Source: Galbula dea (taxonomy: Eukaryota > Chordata > Aves > Piciformes > Galbulidae). Taken from it: a DNA stretch of 64,000 bases. A program made the translations under genes and the position numbers. The notes under the pieces were generated by a model that did not search any database, was not told the origin of the DNA, and was given only the letters and a program-made list of their open reading frames with translations. The first letter of the stretch is position 1; each line of letters opens with the position of its first letter. This document shows positions 54,922 to 64,000 of this stretch, piece after piece. The stretch covers positions 496,001 to 560,000 of the forward strand of contig VWZX01002690.1 of assembly GCA_013399015.1 (NCBI GenBank). The letters are read 5' to 3'.

Positions 54922-57900
54922 CTCACTTCTGCCTGGTACTTTCCAAACAGATGTGTGAGTGTCTGGTGTCACCATTCCCATACTTCATCTTCTGTAAGTT
55001 GCTCAGCCTCTTTAGTTGGAGCAGAGCTTTGTTTGCTTTCCGTCAAGTAGGTGTTTACTTTTTGTGTGGTCTGCTCAGCTGTCCCCTCTGCTGTGCCAAC
55101 AATCACTTTCTTCAGTTCAAACAATAGTTTCTTCCTTCCATAGTATAGTCTGATGGTGAAATTAAACATGTTCAAACACAGAAATGCAAATTTGCCAGAG
55201 AGAGAAGGGTTTCTCTGGAATTGTTTCATTGTTCACAGGTCTCAGTTCAGTGCCTTTTCCCTGTTGAGTTTGCCTCCCCCTCCTTCCTTTTGGTTCCCAT
55301 AAGCTTACTTTTAGTCCCTCCTCAAATACATGGCTGTAAGGTACTCAGAGCAATTCCTTATCCCCATCTCTGCTTCTGTGCAAGATCCACATGCATTAAC
55401 TTTATTTCCATTCCAGTTGAGGTTTGAAGAACTTCCAAACCAATGTGAAGGGCCTGACAGCTTGGCATTGGAAAACTGTGAAAGGGTTGGAAACATCAAG
55501 GCACATTTTAGCTTACTAGAAGGTAGAGGAGATCCTCTGTTCCAGACTCACAGAACCACTACTCTTTCCCAAGTGGGAAGTTTGGGCTTTTTTTGGGTAG
55601 AAGCACTAGTTTGTTTCATGAGCAGCAATTAGGGGAAAGAAGAGATTCTCAGACTGGCCTTATTCCACAGTGACAGTATCAGGATGGAGAGCTGCCTTGA
55701 GGCATGGAGCTCTCAGAGAGGAAGCTGTGAAATGTTTACCAGCTTTTCTGATGATATAAATGGGGAGAAAACCCATTATGAGCCGGATGGATTAATGCCT
55801 CTCCCTGTTGCTGGGTGTGAGTATAAGCCTTTGCAAACTCTCATGTCTGTTCCAGCTGTGCAAAACCCTTTGAGCTGGTTTTGCCTTTGCTGGTTTGGAG
55901 TCAAGGGTGGTGTTAAGGTGACTGGCTAAACTGGGGGAACTTCATAGGCCACAGCAATCTTAGGAACAAAGATATTAGAGTGCTCGAAGTGTTTACCTGC
56001 CCAATATTTTTTTCTCCACAATATCCCAAGGATAACAACAATGCTTCCAGTTAAGCTGCAGAAAGTTTGAAAGTTGGTAACAAAAGGGATGTATCCCAGT
56101 AGCTAGCAATGACCAAGAAAGCTCTCCTCCATGGAACAAGAGCATAGGGAGCATGCCAGAAACCCAGCAGCCTCAAGAAAGAGTAACACACTCATACTGG
56201 ATCTATGTAGTACTTGATAAGCACTGAGGATAAAAAGGTCATTTGTAGAATCCTGCAGGCATCACTGTTGCCATAATTGTGATATCCCATATCTGGCAGG
56301 GCCACACTTTAACAGTAAAAACCCAAAGCACTCTCTGGCACTGATCTAAGACAAACTAATCCCTGCAAACCAAAAGTGCACCTCCAAAAGGAGTCACACA
56401 GAAGTGTCAGCACTGCCAAGTTGTGATTCAGGAGCTGAGTATGCTTATTTTCCTCAGAGCAGAGGACATTTCCTAGAGCTCCCTAAGAGTGCTGTGAATG
56501 AACTGATCATGAGACATCTAGTAAGACTCCAGCCAGGGAGGAGTAATCTTTTGTTACCTCAGTTACACAGTCCACTGGGTCAGTGTGCCCAGACACTGAG
56601 TTCACACGTCATTGGGAAAAGCTTCTTACTGCTTCCAACTGAAGGCCTCTGGGGCAGGTTTCAGGGCTCAAACCTCTGGCCTGATGCCAGACTGCTGCTA
56701 GCAAGTCTGCATTGTTCAGAAATCAGTCAGCACCAAGAAGCCAGACAGAGGTTTGTGTCCTTCAGTAGCCTGGAGTAACTGGCCAGGGTGAGCTTTAGAG
56801 CAACACAGAAAGAAGTTTCTGTTGGCCCTGAAAGGTAAAGCTGATGTTTGAAGTGATGATTGTGTCACACTGGTTAATCCAAAGGCAGTCTGATAATTCT
56901 ACTGAAGTTCCTTCTTTGGACTTGGAGTTTAATATATGTGGAAAGCAAGTAAGGAACAATTTAATGCCAGAGAGCCTATTTATACTGAATTAAATCTCCC
57001 TACATTGTGCTGCATCACCAAAAGCCATAGATTTTGGAAAGCAAACCAGGTAGGAGTCTCCTGCAGTCTAAATACACTTGTGTTTAGCACAACAACAGAG
57101 CTTCTTCCCACTAAGGTCCTCATGCCAGAAACTCTTAAATCTGAGGTGGGAGACTTTCTTGTCAGCCAAGTCCAAAGTCCAAATCAAAACTGGGGATTTT
57201 TCCTTTTTGCCTTCAGCACACAAAGTATCTATAGCCATGTTCACTTCCAATGTGCCAAAGAAGGTCTAAACTCCTGGGTTTTGGCTTTACTGCATTACTA
57301 CTTAAATAAATCAGTAGTGCTTGTATTCCTGACATCACTTTAGGAGTTCTGGTTTGAACTGAAGCAGTTCTCAAGGCAGAACTTCAGATCCTGTAAAGGC
57401 TTCAAGGTTATTATTGGTCTCCTGGGGACTTCCCTGAGGTGGAGACTGCATGTTGGCACTAACAATACTCAGAGCCAAAGCAAGTGACAGCTTCATTAGC
57501 CACTAGGTGACTCACTGATAGAAAGATCAGGTTTCACAACTTGATATCTGCCTGACACACATCCACCTCAAGATCTTATCCTGTTTTGTGGGTTAGAGAT
57601 TTTGGAGTCAGCAGAAGTGCAACTAAAATGGCTGTAATTGATTTGCAGTGAAGTCTGTAAGATGGATGCAGCAGTTTATCTCTCATATATAGCTAGAGCA
57701 AGTTTAAAATGTCCTCATCTGTAGTGACTGATGTCTCCTCTTATCCTGGAGTAGCTCTCTAACCTCTGCTTTTGCAATTTGCTATGTACAGTGTGTGCTC
57801 AGAAGTTATTCTTGGCTGTTGTACAATAAAGGGCAACATGCTGGGAAGGAACCTGGAGCTGTGAGCAAAGGAATCCTATGTTTAGCCTTCTCACCCAGCC

Positions 57901-60900
57901 AGAAAGGGACAGCACCCAATATAAACTGTACAATGGCTGCATGTCTCTAAACAGATTATCCAGAGCCTTCCTAGAATGCCACTAAAACTAACCAAAGCAG
58001 CAGGTGAGATGGAGTAACCATCAAGTGGCTTGAGGAAACCCATACAGAATATTCTTCCTTACATTGCCAGGGGAACACAGAAAGAATGCAAATCAGCCCA
58101 GCAAACCCTGAAATATGGGGGCAGAGAAAGAAAGAATCTTTAGGAACAGTAACCTGCAGTGGATTGAGCTTTGAAAAATAAATCTATGTCTCAGAGGGGC
58201 ACTAAGGTGTGTTGGTGGCTTCTCCCTAGATGAGAAGGAGGGATTAGTTGCCTCAGAAGCACATAGAAATGATTGTGCTGATGCTTTCTCCTGCCACCTG
58301 CAAAAGCTGTTGCCTCAGAACAGCATAAGACATAGGAAAGAAACCAGAGAGTTACTTTTGCCTGAGCAGCAAGAAAAAAAGCAAGAAAATCAAAGATGTG
58401 TGGAAGAAAATTCTCATGAGAAAATAAGCTAATTAATTATCCACAGCAATCAATTTCCCATGGCTGGAACAGGAGCCCTTGGCCTTTGGAGAGTAACTCA
58501 CCACCTTTCCTCAGGCTGAGCTCCAGCTGGCTGAAGATGAACCAGTCCTAAGCAGTGCTTCAAATGCTTGCAGAGATTAGGCAGAATACTTGGATTAGTA
58601 TTTTGCCAAGCAGTCATAATTGTTCTTGGTCTGCTCTACATGTGTTTGAGGGTCCTGTGCTGGCACTGTCACTGAGCTCCTCCAGCAGCTTTGATTTTCC
58701 TGTTTCCTCACCTTGGTCTCTGCTCAAGTGTCATAACAAATAAGCACTACTGCCATTGTCAGTAGTTTCTAACTGGTGAGTCAGCAGCAGCTTTGTGCAC
58801 AAACTGAACAGGGTTCTGGTGCTAGCCTCATTGCAAGGAAGTCCTAGGAAAAGCCCAGATAATCTGGAGTGATGAACAGTGCTGGAACTAGAACATGTTC
58901 CCTCACTCAACAATTTTACACTCTCAGGCTGCTTGGGGAATATGGCTCATAAATTGTGCTTGTTACTAGATTTCTGTTTCCTTGTTAACAACACCTATCC
59001 ACTATTCTTTAGTACATGTTGTAAAGTCCAAAATACAGTTCTTGACACAGCAGTTTTTCTTTGCAACCCCAGTTTACCCACCCTACCATAAATCTAGGTT
59101 GCAGAAAGAGGAGCCAAAAGCAAAGAAGGACAATAGAGTCAGATTAGATACAGGAAATAGAAAAGGGATTTCAGACATCTCTTTAGCAGTACATGTGGAA
59201 CACTTCACACACAGGACTGCTGTATTAGCAGTTATCTGTTATATATTAAGACTGATCCACCTTAAAAAGGAGAGATCTGAAGCCTACAAGGCAGATTTTC
59301 ATTGTTGTTCCCACATATAAACAAAGAAATCTTACCTATGACAGTCTTCCCTGTGGCACCCCTGTCATTCACACCCATCAGGACACACCTATTGTCTCAG
59401 CAAGCTCTTAGTCAGCAGCAGCATTCATAACACATAACACTACCCAGATGGTTTTGCTTCTTTCTTTTTCCTCTTCCATGTCCTTCAAACACTAACACTA
59501 GCTCAGACTTTGGAAGAGTAACCTTCCAGTTCCCTCTCATCTTACCCCAAGATGACCAACTCATTACAGCACATCTGAACTATCCTTGTCTCCCAGCCCT
59601 CAGGAGGAATCAAAACAGTCTCCAGCTTTCTTGCTGCCAGGGTGTCAGTGTTCTCCTGCCACACTCTTCTCCTTGTGTTTTCCTTCTTCCCATTCCCCAG
59701 CCATACATGTCACATTCATCCTTACAACCTTCCTTTGAGGGCAAGTTCTTCAGCACTTTCAGAACCCAGGTCTCTCCAGCTTTTGGAAAGCCTGATTTGA
59801 GCACTGAGAGATCAGAGTTCATCTCAGTAGATGACCCATCTGTGGTCAGTGAGAGTCCCAGGGAGCAATCCTCTGACCTCTCCATCCACTGAAAAATTGT
59901 ATCACCTATAGATAACTATCTGGACTGTGGAAGTCTGCACTACAGAAGATGAGTCCAGTCCTTCAGAGCTGCCTGAAGAGCCTGCAGCATCTCTAATACA
60001 TTCTAGGCATTTTGCATTAATTACTTATTTGATGGCAATTCCTGTTATTGGCTCATGTTGTAGAAGACAATTTCCCTCATGGGTTGCATTACATTTTGAA
60101 CTAATAATTTCTTGTTGCTTCCTCCAGGAGGTTTGGGGTTTTTTGCAACTCTCCATTGCCTGAAGAGCTGGCATCCTCCTCAGCCAAAGGAAAGCAAAGA
60201 GTAACATGAAATATAGAAGTAGTCTAAGTGATTTTCTGTCAGTGGAACCTTTAAAAATGAGCTGGAAAATGCTGACAGTGTTGTTAAGCAATCCCAGCTC
60301 CCACTAGCATTATGTTTTCTCCCTGGGAGACATTCATTCTGTGTGGTTTTATTGCTGTAAAACACAACTGAAGCACAGCTATAAATTGGTATTTGGAGAT
60401 GGAAGGGAATAAAAACAAGAAAAAGAAAAGAAACTGGAAAAAAACTCCCAATATTATTATTTTCAACAGTCACTGCTGAATTTCTTTACTTCATTTTTCC
60501 TATTGGCAGTCACTCAGTGACTATCTTGTTATGGATGTGGAAGAAAAAGATATTGCATGTATTCTTTTGTCTAGCTTCTTCCATCTGTTCCCATGGTCCT
60601 TGCTCAACTGGGACTCTCTGAGCAGTTCCAAGGGAAACAATACAGTTTGTTCCAAGCCAACTGCCCTGAAATCAATCCACTTATAATTTGATCATTTCAG
60701 TTCAGAAGTATTACTGTCTCAATCCTTGTCTTAGGCATTCAAAGCTCATCAGATCCTTTGGATTTGTCTACAGAAAAGGGAAATTTGAGCAGGACCTCTG
60801 TGAACAATCAGAGAGAGCCTTTAGCAAGTGATGCCATCGTGGCGCTGAGAGAATGGCCAGAAGTGAGCTTGTACCAGCAAGGGGAAAGCAGTGGAAGAAA

Positions 60901-61219
60901 GGAGGATGGGCCAGGTTCTGGGGCCTCATCAAGAAGAAGGATTAAGAAGGGGGTAAAGGGATAGAGCAGTACCAACAGCAGCTGCAGCTTTGACTCAGAG
61001 GTTAATCATTGTTTACAAGCAAGAGAACTCAGGGAGTGAGACATGTCACTGAGCTTTGTTACTCTTTCCACTTCTTGTTTACTTCAGCTGAGCTCTCTGG
61101 AGCTGGGGGGCAGAGTGCTATGATTTGTCTACAGGAAGTATCCAAAAGCTGTTAAATAATCAAAGGAACAGAGTGGGAGTCAATATTGACAATAACTTTC
61201 TGACAGAGGTGATGGCAAG
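54922..61219. other. Intergenic DNA upstream of IL1R1
   Basis: AT-rich sequence with scattered ORFs up to about 135 codons, none with a recognisable domain, splice pattern or family resemblance. In the usual gene order this lies between IL1R2 and IL1R1. No repeats were recognised. Confidence 0.5.
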
Positions 61220-61625
61220 GTGTGCTGCTAGGCATCAGTTCTGGGCTCCTCCAAACATGAGAGACAGGGAGCTCCTGGAGCAAGTCCAGCAGAGAGCTGC
61301 AAGGATGATTAGGGGACTGGAACATCTCCCTTCTGAGGAAAGGCTGAGGGAACAGAGCTTCTTTAGCCTGGAGAAGAGGAGGCTGGGAGGAGATCTCATC
61401 AATGCATATTAAGTGTCTGAAGAGAGAGTGTCAAGAGGATGGAGCCAGGTTCTTCTCGATGCCAAGCAATAGGATGCAAGGCAATGGGTGCAAACTGGAA
61501 CACCTGAACATGAGGAAGAACTTCTTCACTGTGAAGATGATTGAGCACTGGAACAAGCTGCCTAGAGAAGTTGTGGAGTCTCCTTCCCTGGAGATACTCA
61601 AAAAACATCCAGAGTGATGTGCTCT
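61220..61625 (+). mobile_element. CR1 LINE fragment with readable ORF2 C-terminus
   Basis: Plus orientation. One frame reads ELLEQVQQRAARMIRGLEHL, then PSEERLREQSFFSLEKRRLG and GDLINAY, the C-terminal end of the CR1 ORF2 protein. A frame break near 61412 is followed by IEHWNKLPREVVESPSLEIL in another frame. The usual 3' tail is missing. The segment from about 61125 may also belong to it. Confidence 0.85.
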
Positions 61626-64000
61626 AAGATGAACCTGCTAGAGCATTACTCAATTGGTATCCCAGTAGGAGTTTGAGCTGATGGCAGTGTAAGATACTAC
61701 ACTGGCAACAGAAACCTCTCCTCAGTGCTAAGCATGGAGTTGGAATGTGAATTAAGACAAAGAATCTGTGCTTTCTTAATGCTTGTTTAGGAGGCATGAA
61801 GAAGTTCAGTTTATGGTAAAGACTGGTTCTCTTACACACATCCTCTCTGGCCACTCTTTGGAGAGCTGAGAAGGTGATACCATGGGAGAAGACATCTCTT
61901 CCCTCCCTGGAGCAAATGGGAGCAGCAGTTCTGAGCTCTGAATTCTCTCAGCTTCCCTTATGCCACAAGGTGATGAGCAAGCTTGACATCCTCCTGATTT
62001 CAGTGCCTAGCTGTCCAGCAGAAGCCTGAAGGAAGGAAGGAAAGAGGAGAGGAGCCAGACCACAACACTATGCTGCTTTTTGGGTTGGGGTGGGGGTTTG
62101 GGTTTTTTTTCTTTTCTTACACAGGACATGCCAATGGTGGAAATTCACATTACACAGAGGCAAGCTGGAAACAATCATTTTTTGTTCACATGATTCAACA
62201 GAAAGCTCTCTTTTGCCTCACCCTTCTTTTATGGGGTATTTGTGCTGTGTTGCTTAGCAGCATGGCAGGGAACAGTTTCAGCATGAGAGAAGGAGCAAGC
62301 AAGGTAAAGGATCCCAGGGAAAGGACAGAGCTAAAGGAAAGAAGCCAAATCTGTGCTTTAGATAAGCTGTCTCTGATAGATCTTCTAGAACAGACCTTGT
62401 CTCCATTTCTAGAAAGTTAAGTGCACAAGTCCAACAAGTTACAAAACTGGTGCTTTCCCTTGTTCAACTCAGCAGAAACTTCTCCAAGCTTGTTTTGCTT
62501 TCTTCAAGGGCAGCTTTTCAAGGACATCTTTCAGGTTCCTGAAAACATTCTAAACCTGGCACATACTTTTATGCCTACTGGGTGACACTGCTTATCAATG
62601 CTCAAAGGCAAGAGGTGGGGAGGGGAAGGAGAAAGGTTAGCAGGCTTTGCCCCACTCAGAGGAGGTCTCCTGTCCCTCCAAGGAATTCTATGCCCTCTCA
62701 TTTCCTCCTCTGGACCTCTCTGTGACCCTTGCTGTACATCCCAACCACTAACATCAGAGACCTGTCATTAGGAAAGGCAGATTAGAGAAGGGGAAAGACA
62801 AACCACAAACAAGACAGAGGTGTCCAGTGCCATTGACAAACTGCTCTGGAGGAGCTACAGTTTTAGGGCAGTTTTAGAGGCACCCTGATATGTGAGAGAA
62901 ACCAGCCTGTGGCTCCAGCTGTCCTTGGACAGAGGAGTCACAGGCCTTATCCTCACCTTCCTTGCACTGGTATCTACAGCAGTTAGGACCTGGCATTTTC
63001 TAGGTCTCTGGAAAGGGACAGGATCAATGACTTCAGTAGCTCTTCCTCAGTCCTGGCACAGAAACTGAGCTTCTAGAGCACAGACAGATCAGATCAAACA
63101 TCCTGAAAGAAAGCTATTCAAAGGCCTGAGCTGCTCTTAGCAAATATGAGATGATTTATAGATCAATCAAAGCCACATAGGACTTTGCAGAAATGCAAGC
63201 TACACATCCCTGATAAAGACACTGTTCTTGTTCCTGGCTTTAGAGGGGAGTAGACAAAGTGGGGTTTTGTTCTTTAACCTAATTCTAGACATTTCTGAAT
63301 GGATTTGAGTAACTTTGATTGCAAATATTTCTGGAAACTTGGTAAAAAAGCAGACTAGTGGGAAAACAGCTCCTCACTCTGAGGGGAAGAGCAACTTTGC
63401 ATGGAGGGCTCTTTGAATTTCTCATTGGAGAGGTTTTTCAGCCCCAAATGGAGTATCACAAAGGCAATAATGACTACTGGATCAAATATAGGGCACAGCA
63501 GCAATCAGCTGAGCACTACAGCAGCTTTGCCTGCAACTGGAACGTTACCCAAAAGGTACCAGCCCACTGTGCTTTTAATTCTGTGGTTTGCCAGGCTTCC
63601 TGCCTCTCCTTCTGACACTCAGTAAGGGAAGAACCCTAACAGTCACAAAGAACAAAAGTAGCATCAACACTTGCAGATGTCACAAGTTTGTTTTCTGTTG
63701 AAGAGGTCACTGAATGGAATAATTGCTTTGTTTCACAGTCTGCTTCCAACAGCGTGCTAAATCCCTGCTTGTCTACAACAAATACAGGTTAGTTTACATC
63801 CATGCCCACCTCTGGTTCCACATGGGCAATATGGATGTGACCCATATCAGGATCAGCAGCTGGGGGTCCATGGGCAGATGTTCCTTTTTCATTCCTCAAG
63901 TCATATTTGCTGAGCATCCCTCAATTCTGAAGAGGTGGAAACTACCTCTAGTCCCTGAGTTTCATGCATCTCACCTTTTTCTGGTCTTCCCTATTTTTTA
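61626..64000. other. Intergenic DNA at the right end of the window
   Basis: No gene, RNA gene or repeat family was recognised. It contains no IL1R2-like coding exon in any frame examined. Confidence 0.45.

Noticed and set aside
56404..57343. Two plus-strand ORFs of 124 and 135 codons
   Set aside because: There are no recognisable motifs, no splice context and no family resemblance. ORFs of this size occur by chance in 64 kb.
61125..61412. A 95-codon plus-strand ORF with protein-like composition
   Set aside because: Its second half is the C-terminus of CR1 ORF2 (VQQRAARMIRGLEHL), broken soon after; it is a transposon remnant, not a host gene.
61626..64000. Searched for the IL1R2 3' coding exons
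   Set aside because: No Ig-like or transmembrane exon with splice sites was found; IL1R2, if conserved in place, lies beyond the right edge.

Overview
This is eukaryotic, almost certainly avian, genomic DNA. CR1-type LINE fragments are scattered throughout (about 18 recognised), there is one TG...CA solo LTR of avian ERVL type, and three vertebrate interleukin-1-receptor-family genes with split exons. The dense CR1 content, with several subfamilies, would fit a CR1-rich bird lineage, but the species cannot be named from the sequence. An assembly gap of 42 N lies at 14293-14334.

All three genes are on the minus strand, so transcription runs from high to low coordinates: IL1R1 (about 53.7 kb down to about 30.5 kb), IL1RL2, the IL-36 receptor (about 28.3-28.9 kb down to about 16.17 kb), and the 5' part of IL1RL1/ST2 (proposed first coding exon at about 6.2 kb, running off the left edge). 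This matches the vertebrate order IL1R2-IL1R1-IL1RL2-IL1RL1-IL18R1-IL18RAP. The stretch from 53.8 to 64 kb would then be the IL1R1-IL1R2 intergenic region; no gene was found in it.

Exons were placed by hand from translated homology plus AG/GT splice sites, and reading phase is preserved across every junction. IL1R1 gives ten coding exons, 1668 nt, 555 residues. IL1RL2 gives ten coding exons, 1707 nt, 568 residues. IL1RL1 gives four coding exons in the window (634 nt), of which the first, a signal-peptide exon, is a new inference. Both complete genes share one architecture: signal peptide, three Ig domains (exon pairs for Ig2 and for Ig3), a transmembrane exon, and two TIR exons. Several exon sizes are identical between them (187, 66, 121 and 144 nt), as expected of tandem duplicates.

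Functionally, IL1R1 binds IL-1 alpha and beta, IL1RL2 binds IL-36 cytokines and IL1RL1 binds IL-33. Each recruits the shared IL1RAP chain, and the paired cytoplasmic TIR domains engage MyD88 to drive NF-kB and MAPK signalling. Two CpG-rich islands (about 28.3-29.2 kb and 53.1-53.8 kb) sit where the IL1RL2 and IL1R1 promoters should be; IL1RL1 shows none.

Nothing seen amounts to an undescribed molecular system. The points most worth checking are a proposed IL1RL1 signal-peptide exon whose splice donor is abutted by, and partly made from, a CR1 insertion; unpaired cysteines in IL1RL2; and a long IL1R1 3' UTR that is free of repeats.
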